DNA of 64,000 bases from Mycobacterium gordonae (lineage in GTDB: Bacteria; Actinomycetota; Actinomycetes; Mycobacteriales; Mycobacteriaceae): positions 1-64,000 of the forward strand of contig NZ_LQOY01000260.1 of NCBI RefSeq assembly GCF_002101675.1, read 5' to 3'. How positions within the stretch are numbered: position 1 is the stretch's first letter; each line of letters starts with the position of its first letter. Under the pieces are notes generated by a model. It searched no databases. It had not been told where the DNA came from and worked only from the letters and a program-made list of their open reading frames with translations. Shown here in pieces: positions 32,738 to 42,123 of the stretch. The translations under genes and the position numbers were made by a program.

Positions 32738-34200
32738 CCGGGCACGCCGATCGCCATGGGCTCCATGTATTGATAGACCCCACCGATCCCGCCGCCTTCC
32801 CGGCCCAGACCGCTGAGCTTGAACCCACCGAAGGGGGCGGCGCCGGGTCCGCATCCGTTGACCGCGACCTGCCCGGTCCGGATGCGGGCGGCGACGCTCA
32901 CCGCACGATCCACGTCACCACCCCACACCGAGCCGGACAGGCCGTAACTGGAGTTGTTGGCGATGGCGACCGCATCGTCGTCGTCCCGGTAGCGCAGCAC
33001 GCTCAGGACGGGGCCGAACACTTCCTCTTGGGCGATCGTGGAATCGGGTCGGACGTCGGTCAAGATGGTCGGTTCGAAGTAGAAACCGCGATCCAGTGCG
33101 GCGGGCCGGCGGCCGCCGGTGGCCAGCCTGGCGCCTTCGTTCAGCGCAACCGCGACGTGGGCCTCCACCCGGCTGCGCTGGGCATCGCTGATCAACGGCC
33201 CCATCTGCACATCGAGATCGGCGGGATCTCCGACCTTCACCGCGCGGGCCAGCGCGACCAGCCGCTCGACGACGTCGTCGTAGCGGGAGTCGGGCAGCAA
33301 CAGCCGGCTCTGCAGGATGCAAGCCTGCCCGGAATGCATTGAGCAGCAGTCGAAGAGCATCTGCTGCAGCATGTCCTCGGTGAGGTCGGCGTCGTCGAGA
33401 ACAATGCATGCCGACTTGCCGCCGAGCTCCAGCAGGAGCCGTTTCATCGTGTCCCCGGCGGCGGACATCACCTGGCGGCCGACGACGGTGCTGCCGGTGA
33501 AGCTGACCATGTCGATCCGCGGATCGGTGGTGAGCAGTTGCGCGGCCTCGATGCCCGACGGGGTCACCACGTTGATCACGCCGGGCGGAAAGTCGGTGTG
33601 CTCGTCAATGATTCGCGCGAGGGCCAGACCGGCCAGTGGTGTGAGCGGTGACGGCTTGAGGACGACGGTGTTGCCCGCGGTCAGCGCGTGGTTGAGCTTC
33701 ATGACGTTGAGCAGGTGGGGAAAGTTCCATGGGGTCAGCACCGACACGACGCCCAGCGGCACGTGCCGCAGCACGGTGGTGCCGGCGCCGATCCCGGTGA
33801 CCGCTTCGTCGGACAGCTGGGTCGCGAGTTGTGCGGCGTGCATGGACATGAACGCGGCGCCGTCGATCTGCATCATCCGCTCGTTGGCGGTGCAGCCCCA
33901 CTCCACCTGGGACAGCGCGAAGAAGTCGTCGGCGTACTTCAGCAGCGCGTCACCGAGTTGGCTCAGGCAGTTGGATCGCTCCTGCGCGCTCATGCCGGCC
34001 CACGGCCCTTCGTCGAAGGCCCGGCGCGCGGCGGCCACCGCGTCACTGACCTGGCCGACGCTGGCGTCCGGCGCGGTGGCGATGACCTGCTCGCTGGCCG
34101 GCGAAATGTCTTCGTAGCGGCCGCCTTCGGGTTCCACCCAACGGCCGTCGATGTAGAGCTGATAAGTGTCGATCAGTCCGGTGGGCGGTAGTTCGGCCAT
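32734..34200 (-). CDS. Aldehyde dehydrogenase (NAD(P)+)
   Basis: 488 residues. Catalytic Glu in LLLELGGKSA (near 262) and catalytic Cys in MHSGQACILQSRL (near 296) are present, with the NAD-binding FTGSTVVGRQV near 240 and VLTPWNFPHLL near 155. ATG at 34200 follows AGGAAG; GTG at 34212 is possible. It is divergent from the P450 gene and coupled to the CoA-transferase, which suggests oxidation of an aldehyde made by the P450 or a retro-aldolase, followed by CoA transfer. That order is inference. Confidence 0.93.
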   Translation of the reverse strand: MAELPPTGLIDTYQLYIDGRWVEPEGGRYEDISPASEQVIATAPDASVGQVSDAVAAARRAFDEGPWAGMSAQERSNCLSQLGDALLKYADDFFALSQVEWGCTANERMMQIDGAAFMSMHAAQLATQLSDEAVTGIGAGTTVLRHVPLGVVSVLTPWNFPHLLNVMKLNHALTAGNTVVLKPSPLTPLAGLALARIIDEHTDFPPGVINVVTPSGIEAAQLLTTDPRIDMVSFTGSTVVGRQVMSAAGDTMKRLLLELGGKSACIVLDDADLTEDMLQQMLFDCCSMHSGQACILQSRLLLPDSRYDDVVERLVALARAVKVGDPADLDVQMGPLISDAQRSRVEAHVAVALNEGARLATGGRRPAALDRGFYFEPTILTDVRPDSTIAQEEVFGPVLSVLRYRDDDDAVAIANNSSYGLSGSVWGGDVDRAVSVAARIRTGQVAVNGCGPGAAPFGGFKLSGLGREGGGIGGVYQYMEPMAIGVPG

Positions 34201-34294
34201 CTGCTTCCTCACCCCAAACGTCGGTCATCTATCAACCTGGTGTACACCTGCCGAGACGCGTGGTCAATCACCAGCACAATGAATTGCCGGTTAT

Positions 34295-34344
34295 TTCAAC
34301 GCGTTGACCGTGTGTTGACAGCCGTATGCCACACAGAGTAGACA
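34295..34344 (+). promoter_or_regulatory. P450 operon promoter with KstR-like palindrome
   Basis: TTGACA (34315-34320) and TAGACA (34339-34344) with 18 bp between form a candidate promoter. Just upstream, TTCAACGCGTTGAC (34295-34308) contains a perfect 12-bp palindrome and agrees with the KstR consensus TNNAACNNGTTNNA at all fixed positions except the last. It lies in the divergent region shared with the aldehyde dehydrogenase gene, so it could control both operons. Confidence 0.5.
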
Positions 34345-34395
34345 CGATCCACAGGACACTTCATGACAATGTGTCGGATCGCAGGGAGGCGTGCC

Positions 34396-35571
34396 GTGCT
34401 CACCGATGCTCCGCTGCACTCCCCCGACTTTTATGCCGGTGACCCCTATCCGGCCTACCGCGAGCTGCGCGCGACATCCCCGGTGCACTGGAACGACGTC
34501 ACCAAGTTCTGGGCACTGCTGAAGTACGAAGACATCCGCCACGTCTCGAGCAACCCGGCGCTGTTCACCTCCACCAAGGGCATCTCCATACCCGATCCGC
34601 AAGTGCCGAATCCGGTGCAGGAGGGCAACCTGATCTTCACCGACCCGCCGCGCCACCGGCAGATGCGCAAGCTGATCAACTCGGGCTTCACCCGGCGGCG
34701 CGTGGCGGTGCTCGAGCCGAAAATCCGCCAGATCGTGCGCGGCATCCTCGATCAGGTGGAATCCGGCTCGGTGCACGAGTTCGCCGAGGAGATCGCCGCC
34801 CCGCTTCCCACCCGGATGATCGCCGAACTGATCGGCGCCCCGACGCAGGACTGGGAACAGTTCCGCGCCTGGTCGGATGCCGCCACCGGCACCGCCGACC
34901 CCGAGATCGAACTCGACGCTTTCGTGGCCATCGACCAGTTGTTCGAGTACTTCCAGAAACTCATTGCGGTCCGTCGCGCCGAGCCGCGCGAGGACCTGCT
35001 TTCGGTGCTGTGCGCAGCGGAGATCGACGAGCACCGGCTCACCGACGAGGACCTGCTCAACTTCTCCTTCCTGCTGCTGGTCGCGGGCAACGAGACCACC
35101 CGCAACCTGATCGCACTGGGCACCCTGGCCCTGATCAACCACCCCGATCAGCACCAGTTGCTGGTGCAGAACCCGGCGCTCATTCCCGGCGCCGTCGAGG
35201 AGATGCTGCGGTGGACCAGCCCGGTAGTCAGCATGTCGCGGGTAGCGACGGCCGAGACCGAGATTCGCGGCCAATTGATCCGCGAGGGTGAGGTGGTCAC
35301 CATGCTCTACGGGTCGGCCAACCGCGACGAAGATGTCTTCGGCGCCGATTCCGAGCAATTCAAGGTGACGCGCCACCCCAACCCGCACATCGCGTTCGGG
35401 TGCGGCGAACATTCCTGTATCGGGGCGCAATTGGCGCGGCTGGAAGCGACGGTGTTTTTCGAGGAGTTGTTGCGCCGCTATCCCCGGCTCGAGCTGGTCG
35501 GTGACGTTGACCGGATGAAGGCCACCATGGTGCCCGGGGTGAAGCGGATGCCCGTGCGGCTGGGAGCCTGA
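34396..35571 (+). CDS. Cytochrome P450
   Basis: 391 residues, class I soluble P450. The I-helix oxygen motif AGNETTRN is near 236-243, the K-helix EEMLRW near 275, and the heme ligand motif FGCGEHSCIGAQLARLE near 335-351 with its invariant Cys. The overall sequence resembles mycobacterial P450s of fatty-acid and sterol oxidation, but the CYP number is not assigned here. GTG at 34396 is chosen because AGGGAGG at 34383-34389 is well spaced; ATG at 34363 is an alternative. It heads a plus-strand operon of beta-oxidation genes. Confidence 0.93.
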   Translation: MLTDAPLHSPDFYAGDPYPAYRELRATSPVHWNDVTKFWALLKYEDIRHVSSNPALFTSTKGISIPDPQVPNPVQEGNLIFTDPPRHRQMRKLINSGFTRRRVAVLEPKIRQIVRGILDQVESGSVHEFAEEIAAPLPTRMIAELIGAPTQDWEQFRAWSDAATGTADPEIELDAFVAIDQLFEYFQKLIAVRRAEPREDLLSVLCAAEIDEHRLTDEDLLNFSFLLLVAGNETTRNLIALGTLALINHPDQHQLLVQNPALIPGAVEEMLRWTSPVVSMSRVATAETEIRGQLIREGEVVTMLYGSANRDEDVFGADSEQFKVTRHPNPHIAFGCGEHSCIGAQLARLEATVFFEELLRRYPRLELVGDVDRMKATMVPGVKRMPVRLGA

Positions 35572-35575
35572 GCCG

Positions 35576-36774
<1,199 letters not shown>

Positions 36775-36778
<4 letters not shown>

Positions 36779-37317
36779 CAGACGCTGAGCTGCTAGCCAA
36801 GGTGCGGGCCCTGGTCGGTCAGCCCACCGGCGGAACCGGAAAGCCCCAGCTGGCACCGGATCCGGTCAACCAGCCGATGATCCGGCACTGGGCGTATGCG
36901 CTCGCCGATTTCAATCCCGTCTACCTCGACCCGGACTTCGCGGCGACATCGAGGTTCGGCGGCATCGTGTCCCCGCCGGTCATGCTGCAGACCTGGATCA
37001 TGCCCTCGCCGAAGCTGGAGGGCATCGGTGAGCGCGGTGGTGCCCCCGTCGAAGTCAAGTCCAACCCGACGGCATTTCTGGACGAAGCCGGATACACCAG
37101 CACGGTGGCTACCAACTCCGAGTTCGAGATCGAGCGCTATCCCCGGTTGGGCGACGTGATCAGCTCAACAGCGGTCTACGAGTCAGTGTCCGACGAGAAG
37201 ACGACAGCGCTGGGCACCGGTTTCTTCCTGACCTGGCTGACCACCTACACCGATCAGCACGGTGAAGTGCTGGGCAGGCAACGATTCCGGGTCCTGCGAT
37301 TCAGGCCGGCCGACTGA
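36775..37317 (+). CDS. MaoC-fold protein, non-catalytic type (like ChsH2 N-terminal half)
   Basis: 180 residues, single hot-dog fold of the FAS1-like dehydratase N-terminal type. The place of the hydratase D-x4-H motif reads ADFNPVYLDPDFA, so the catalytic His is replaced by Tyr, followed by the conserved FGGIVSPPVML. This is expected of the non-catalytic MaoC domain that pairs with an active one. The next gene encodes a stand-alone DUF35 protein; the two together correspond to the fused ChsH2 of cholesterol catabolism. Start GTG at 36775 overlaps the previous stop. Confidence 0.88.
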
Positions 37318-37715
37318 TGGCCACCCGACTGCCGCCGACGGTCAGCCCGGACACCGAGTTCTTCTGGAACGGGTTGCGGGAGAACAAACTTCTGATCCAG
37401 CGCTGCAGCGGCTGCGGTGGGCTGCGCCACCCGCCCCGGCCGATGTGTCCGCAGTGCCGCTCGCTGGACTGGGAGGCGATCGAGTCAACCGGGCGCGGCA
37501 CCGTCTACAGCTACGTGCTGCCCCACGAACCCCGGTTCCCGTTCTTCGACTACCCCTACGTCGTGGCGCTGGTTGAACTCGAAGAGGGCATCCGGCTGGT
37601 GTCCAACCTTACCGACATCGACCCCGCCGACGTCACCGTCGGAATGCCCGTCGAGGTCTATTTCCAGAGTTTCGACAACGATCTGGTGCTGCACCAGTTC
37701 CGGCCGAGTAGCTAG
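37317..37715 (+). CDS. DUF35 zinc-ribbon/OB-fold protein
   Basis: 132 residues. A rubredoxin-like zinc ribbon has Cys30, Cys33, Cys44 and Cys47 (CSGCGG and CPQC), and an OB fold follows (YSYVLPHEPRFPFFDYPYVVALVEL). DUF35 proteins bind acyl-CoA and partner thiolase-like lipid-transfer proteins, as ChsH2 does with Ltp2. The ATG at 37317 overlaps the preceding stop (TGATG), so the MaoC and DUF35 parts are made as two coupled polypeptides instead of one fusion. Confidence 0.92.
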   Translation: MATRLPPTVSPDTEFFWNGLRENKLLIQRCSGCGGLRHPPRPMCPQCRSLDWEAIESTGRGTVYSYVLPHEPRFPFFDYPYVVALVELEEGIRLVSNLTDIDPADVTVGMPVEVYFQSFDNDLVLHQFRPSS

Positions 37716-37717
37716 CC

Positions 37718-38833
37718 ATGGACTTCACCTTCACCGAAGAGCAGGAAACGATCGCCAAGCTGGCCCGTGAGATCTTCGAACGTCGGGCCGCCCCGGCGCG
37801 GCTCACCGAACTCGAAGCCGGAACCCGCTACGACGAGGCGCTGTGGCAGGAACTCGCCGCCGTCGATCTGCTCGGCACCGCGCTGCCGGAATCGGTGGGC
37901 GGAAGCGGTGGCGGCTTCGTGGAACTGGGGGTGCTGCTGGCCGAGGTCGGCTGGGCCGTGGCCCCGGTGCCGGCCTTCGCCACTTTGGTCCTGGGTGCAG
38001 ATCCCATTGCGCGCCATGGTGATTCGGACCAACAGCGGCGATACCTCCCCGGTGTCGTGGCCGGCGACCGCATCCTGACCGCCGGGCTCGCCGAGCCCGG
38101 CCGCTCCGATCCCCGGTTTCCTGCCACCACCGCACGGCGGAACGGGACCGGCTGGCGCCTCGACGGAGCCAAGGAACTGGTGCCGGCCGCGCAACTGGCC
38201 GACACCCTGCTGATTCCGGCCACGGCGCACGACGGCCAAACCGCGGTTTTCCTGGTGGCCACCGACGCACCCGGCGTCGAGGTCCGGCCCGTGCCGACCA
38301 CCAGCGGTGAACCACATGCCGACGTATTTCTGGACGGTGCAACGGTTTCCGGGCAGGACCGGCTGGACGGCGACATCCACGAGCTCTACACCCGCGCCCT
38401 GGTCGCACTGTGCGCGGTGCAGCTCGGCGTCGCCGACCGGGCCTTGCACATCGCGGCCGGCTACACCACCGACCGGGAACAGTTCGGCCGGCCGATCGGC
38501 AGCTTTCAGGCCGTGCAGCAGCGGATGGCCGACGCGTTCATCGACGTGGAGGCGATCCGCTGGACCACCTGGCACGCTGCCTGGCTGCTCGCCAACGGCC
38601 GACCCGCCGACCGCGCTGCCCGCATCGCCAAATTCTGGGCGGCCGAAGCGGGCGCCCGAGTGGCCGCTACCGCCCAGCAGGTGCACGGCGGCATCGGAAT
38701 CGACATCACGTATCCGCTGCACCGTTATTTCCTGTGGGCCAAGCACAACGAACTCACCCTCGGGCCGGCCTCCCAGCAGCTGGCCCACCTCGGCGCGACG
38801 TATGGCGCGACATACTCGGAAGGACCCGCATGA
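37718..38833 (+). CDS. Acyl-CoA dehydrogenase (ChsE-like, beta type)
   Basis: 371 residues. It starts MDFTFTEEQETIAKLAREIFE. The flavin motif is altered (TAGLAEPGRSDPRFPA instead of the SEPGAGSD pattern), while the C-terminal YTTDREQFGRPIGSFQAVQQRMAD and VHGGIGIDITYPLHRYF are kept. In heteromeric steroid acyl-CoA dehydrogenases the beta-type subunit has such divergences and shares active sites with the alpha subunit. It is placed between the DUF35 and MaoC genes with overlaps or 2-bp gaps, so it is in the same operon. Confidence 0.9.
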   Translation: MDFTFTEEQETIAKLAREIFERRAAPARLTELEAGTRYDEALWQELAAVDLLGTALPESVGGSGGGFVELGVLLAEVGWAVAPVPAFATLVLGADPIARHGDSDQQRRYLPGVVAGDRILTAGLAEPGRSDPRFPATTARRNGTGWRLDGAKELVPAAQLADTLLIPATAHDGQTAVFLVATDAPGVEVRPVPTTSGEPHADVFLDGATVSGQDRLDGDIHELYTRALVALCAVQLGVADRALHIAAGYTTDREQFGRPIGSFQAVQQRMADAFIDVEAIRWTTWHAAWLLANGRPADRAARIAKFWAAEAGARVAATAQQVHGGIGIDITYPLHRYFLWAKHNELTLGPASQQLAHLGATYGATYSEGPA

Positions 38834-39282
38834 CCACCACCGACAGCCGCACCACCACCCTGCGGTGGCAGGACATTTCCGAAGGTGACGAGGTCACGCC
38901 GCTGGAAATCCCCATCACCACAACGATGATCGTCGCCGGTGCGATTGCCTCCCGGGACTTCATGCCCGTGCATCACGACCGCGACTACGCCAACAAGCAG
39001 GGTTCGCCGAACCTGTTCATGAACATCCTGACCAGCAACGGGTACTGCGTGCGGTTCCTCACCGACTGGGCCGGGCCCGACGCGATGGTCAAGAAGCTGT
39101 CGATTCGCCTTGGCGTGCCCTGCTTTCCGGATGACCCGCTGCGTTTCACCGGAACGGTGACCGGAAAGACCGAAGGCACGGATGGCGAGAACTTCGTCGA
39201 GGTGACGTTCCAGGCCGCCAACAGCCTCGGCAATCACGTCTCTGGCACCGCAGTACTGAGCCTGCTCGACGGGGCCGCCTGA
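38830..39282 (+). CDS. MaoC-like enoyl-CoA hydratase, catalytic type (ChsH1-like)
   Basis: 150 residues, single hot-dog domain. The hydratase-2 motif is intact: SRDFMPVHHDRDYA gives Asp43 and His48 (D-x4-H), followed by FMNILTSNGYCVRFLTDW. It would supply the catalytic site to the His-lacking partner at 36775, matching the ChsH1-ChsH2 arrangement in which ChsH1 carries the catalytic Asp/His. ATG at 38830 overlaps the previous stop (ATGA). Confidence 0.9.
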   Translation: MTTTDSRTTTLRWQDISEGDEVTPLEIPITTTMIVAGAIASRDFMPVHHDRDYANKQGSPNLFMNILTSNGYCVRFLTDWAGPDAMVKKLSIRLGVPCFPDDPLRFTGTVTGKTEGTDGENFVEVTFQAANSLGNHVSGTAVLSLLDGAA

Positions 39283-40451
39283 TGAGCGGCACCCTGCCCG
39301 GCGCGGCGGCCATCGTGGGAATCGGCCAGACGGAGTTCTCCAAGGAATCCGGCCGCAGCGAACTGCAATTGGCGTGCGAAGCGGTCAGCGCCGCGCTCGA
39401 CGACGCCGGACTGGTACCCGGCGATGTCGACGGCATGGTCACCTTCACGATGGACTCCAGCGACGAGATCGACATCGCCCGCAACGTCGGCATCGGTGAC
39501 CTGAGCTTCTTCAGCCGCGTTCACCACGGGGGAGGCGCCGCGGCGGGCACCGTCGTGCATGCCGCGATGGCCGTCGCCACCGGAGTGGCCGACGTGGTGG
39601 TGTGCTGGCGTGCCTTCAACGAACGCTCCGGGTTCCGCTTCGGTGGCAGCGGACGCACCGACCTGGGGACTCCGTTGTTCATGGCGCACTATGCGCCGTT
39701 CGGTTTGCTCACCCCCGCGGCGTGGGTGGCGATGCACGCGCAGCGGTACATGTCGACCTACGGGGTCACCAACGAGGACTTCGGCCGCATCGCCGTCGTC
39801 GACCGTGCGCACGCCGCCCGCAATCCCGACGCGTGGTTCTACGAGCGCCCGATCGCGCTGGAAGACCATCAGAAGTCGCGGTGGATCATCGAACCGGTGC
39901 TGCGACTGCTGGACTGCTGCCAGGAGAGCGACGGCGGGGTCGCACTGGTGATCACCAGCGCCGAACGCGCGCGCGACCTGCGCCAGCCGCCGGCCATCAT
40001 CACCGCCGCGGCTCAGGGCGCAGCGGCCAACGGCGAGATGATGACAAGTTACTACCGCGACGACATCACCGGGCTGCCCGAGATGGGCGTCGTCGCCGAA
40101 AGACTGTGGCGCGACTCGGGCCTCAAACCCGCCGACATCCAAACCGCCTTCATCTACGACCATTTCACCCCGTTCGTCTTTACCCAACTGGAAGAGCTGG
40201 GGTTCTGCGGCCGGGGCGAAGCCAAGGATTTCGCCACCATCGAAAGGCTCTCGCTGGGCGGGGAGTTCCCGATCAATACCAACGGCGGATTACTCGGCGA
40301 GGCGTACATCCACGGCATGAACGGCATCACCGAAGGCGTCCGTCAGGTGCGGGGCACGTCCTACAACCAGGTGCAGCACGTCGAACACGTTCTGGTCACC
40401 TCGGGCACGGGCGTGCCGACCAGCGGCTTGATTCTGGCGCCCGCCGACTAG
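39282..40451 (+). CDS. Lipid-transfer-protein-type thiolase (Ltp2-like aldolase)
   Basis: 389 residues, thiolase fold. It starts AAIVGIGQTEFSKESGRSELQLA. The position of the thiolase nucleophilic Cys reads RVHHGGGAAAGTVVHAA, without Cys, and the C-terminal half keeps the DHFTPFVFTQLEELGFCG and NTNGGLLGEAYIHGMNG regions. Members without the Cys act as retro-aldolases that split side-chain acyl-CoA thioesters and need a DUF35 partner; the gene at 37317 would provide it. ATG 39282 overlaps the MaoC stop. Confidence 0.9.
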   Translation: MSGTLPGAAAIVGIGQTEFSKESGRSELQLACEAVSAALDDAGLVPGDVDGMVTFTMDSSDEIDIARNVGIGDLSFFSRVHHGGGAAAGTVVHAAMAVATGVADVVVCWRAFNERSGFRFGGSGRTDLGTPLFMAHYAPFGLLTPAAWVAMHAQRYMSTYGVTNEDFGRIAVVDRAHAARNPDAWFYERPIALEDHQKSRWIIEPVLRLLDCCQESDGGVALVITSAERARDLRQPPAIITAAAQGAAANGEMMTSYYRDDITGLPEMGVVAERLWRDSGLKPADIQTAFIYDHFTPFVFTQLEELGFCGRGEAKDFATIERLSLGGEFPINTNGGLLGEAYIHGMNGITEGVRQVRGTSYNQVQHVEHVLVTSGTGVPTSGLILAPAD

Positions 40452-40459
40452 GTCCGGTC

Positions 40460-41080
40460 ATGACTCAGGCTTCCGCTTCGACGGATACACGCGAACTCAT
40501 CCTCGACGCCGCGTACGCGTGTTTCCGCAAGCACGGGCTGCTGAAGACGACCATCGTCGACATCTCGCGGGAAGCCAACGTCTCACGTAGCACCATCTAC
40601 GAATACTTCCGCGACAAGGGCGCCATTTTGGAAGCTTGCGCCGAGCACGCCTCCGAGCAGTTCTACCGCGAGATGTCCCGGGCCATGGCCCGCGGCGGTT
40701 CACTGGAGGAAAAACTCTCCCACGCTGCGGTTTTCGTCAGCCAGGCGCGGCGTGCCATCGCCTCCGAGGAGTACTTCGACGAGGACGCGATCAGCCTGCT
40801 GCTCACCAAGGACGCCGCTTTGCTGCTGCGCGAATGTATCGACTTTTTCGCGCCCTACCTCTCAGCTGCCAAGCTCACCGGTGAGGTACGCAAGGACCTC
40901 GATGTCGAGGCGGCCGGTGAATGGTTCGCGCGAATCCTGTTCTCACTATTCAGTACGGCATCGCCGATACGGGATATGGACGACCCTGCCGTCGTCTCCG
41001 AGTTCGTCACCGCGCATGTGGTGCGCGGCTTCGGAAGCGACCGCCCGCGGCCGGTGCGGGGCTCGTCGCGTCCGCGCTGA
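40460..41080 (+). CDS. TetR-family regulator of the P450 operon
   Basis: 206 residues. The HTH is TIVDISREANVSRSTIYEYFRDKGAILEAC near 34-63, with a helical C-terminal domain for a ligand, perhaps an acyl-CoA. It is the last gene of the P450 operon, 8 bp after the thiolase stop, and is the natural candidate repressor of the divergent promoter region at about 34295. It does not look like KstR itself. ATG 40460 lacks a strong ribosome site, consistent with coupling. Confidence 0.9.
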   Translation: MTQASASTDTRELILDAAYACFRKHGLLKTTIVDISREANVSRSTIYEYFRDKGAILEACAEHASEQFYREMSRAMARGGSLEEKLSHAAVFVSQARRAIASEEYFDEDAISLLLTKDAALLLRECIDFFAPYLSAAKLTGEVRKDLDVEAAGEWFARILFSLFSTASPIRDMDDPAVVSEFVTAHVVRGFGSDRPRPVRGSSRPR

Positions 41081-41166
41081 AGCGGTCTGCAATCGAGTGT
41101 GCGGGCACTGCTTCGAGTGGGCAATCACGCTGCCCGGAACGCGATTTCAGCGCTGCAGCCGCACGC

Positions 41167-42123
41167 TCAACGCGCGGACAGTGCCCGCAGGAAAAACCCC
41201 AGGTTCGCCGGCCGTTCGGCCAGCCGCCGCATGAAGTAGCCGTACCACTGGGCGCCGAAGGGGACGTAGACCCGGACCCGGTCGCCCGCCGCGGCCAGTC
41301 GGAGTTGCTCGTCGTCGCGGATGCCGTACAGCATCTGGTATTCGAAAGCATCACAGTCGAATTCGTGCGCCAGGGCGGGTACCGCGCCGATGATCGCCGG
41401 GTCGTGTGAGGCCACCATGGGATAACCGCCGCCGGCGAAAAGCGCCCGCAGACAACGCAGATACGAGTCGGTGACCTCGGCGGCGTCCCGGTGGGCCACC
41501 GAAGCGGGTTCGTCATAGGCGCCCTTGCACAGTCGAACCCGTGCGCCCACGGACGCCAACTCAGCGCAGTCACCCTGACTACGACGCAGATAGGCCTGCA
41601 CAACCGTTCCCAACCAGGGAAAGTCGACCCGCAGGTCTCCGGATATGGACAACGTCGAGTCGGTGGTGCTGTGGTCCTCGGCGTCCACCGTGACCCAGGC
41701 ACCGACGGCCTGCGCCCGCTCGCAGATGGCGCGGGCGTTTTCCAACGCGATCTTCTGCCCGTCGCGATCCACCGCCTGCCCCAGCGCCGACAGCTTGACC
41801 GAAACCTCCAGCGGCCGGACACCGTCGGACACGCCGTCGTCCCGCCGCCCGAGCGCGTCGAGCAGGTCAAGGTAGGCCTGCACCGTAGCCGCCGCGTCGT
41901 CGGCGTCGGTGACGTTCTCGCCCAGGTAGTCGATGCTGATGCAGCGACCCGAATCACGCAGCGCGGCAACGACGTCCAAGACGGCGTCCAGGGTCTCCCC
42001 CGGTACGAACCTGCGCACCACCCGGCGGGTCATCGCCGAGCGTTCCGCCACGCGCCGCAACCCGTCGGCCCGACTGGCGGCCAGCAGCGCCGGGCGCAGG
42101 GTATGGGCGAATAGCCCGGCCAT
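41167..42123 (-). CDS. pruB: Proline dehydrogenase
   Basis: 318 residues, single-domain monofunctional PRODH with a TIM barrel. SIDYLGENVTDADDA near 63-77, VSVKLSALGQAVD near 108, the FAD-binding RLCKGAYDEPASVAHRD near 212 and the C-terminal RVRVYVPFGAQWYGYFMRRLAERP near 280-303 are diagnostic. It oxidises proline to pyrroline-5-carboxylate, handing electrons to the respiratory chain. It overlaps the downstream end of pruA by 1 bp; both genes are on the minus strand and pruA is upstream. Confidence 0.95.
   Translation of the reverse strand: MAGLFAHTLRPALLAASRADGLRRVAERSAMTRRVVRRFVPGETLDAVLDVVAALRDSGRCISIDYLGENVTDADDAAATVQAYLDLLDALGRRDDGVSDGVRPLEVSVKLSALGQAVDRDGQKIALENARAICERAQAVGAWVTVDAEDHSTTDSTLSISGDLRVDFPWLGTVVQAYLRRSQGDCAELASVGARVRLCKGAYDEPASVAHRDAAEVTDSYLRCLRALFAGGGYPMVASHDPAIIGAVPALAHEFDCDAFEYQMLYGIRDDEQLRLAAAGDRVRVYVPFGAQWYGYFMRRLAERPANLGFFLRALSAR

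Noticed and set aside
41101..41188. 10-bp inverted repeat GCGGGCACTG...CAGTGCCCGC at the pruB 3' end
   Set aside because: The arms are 68 bp apart and one is inside pruB coding sequence; chance is likely, and a terminator with that loop is improbable.
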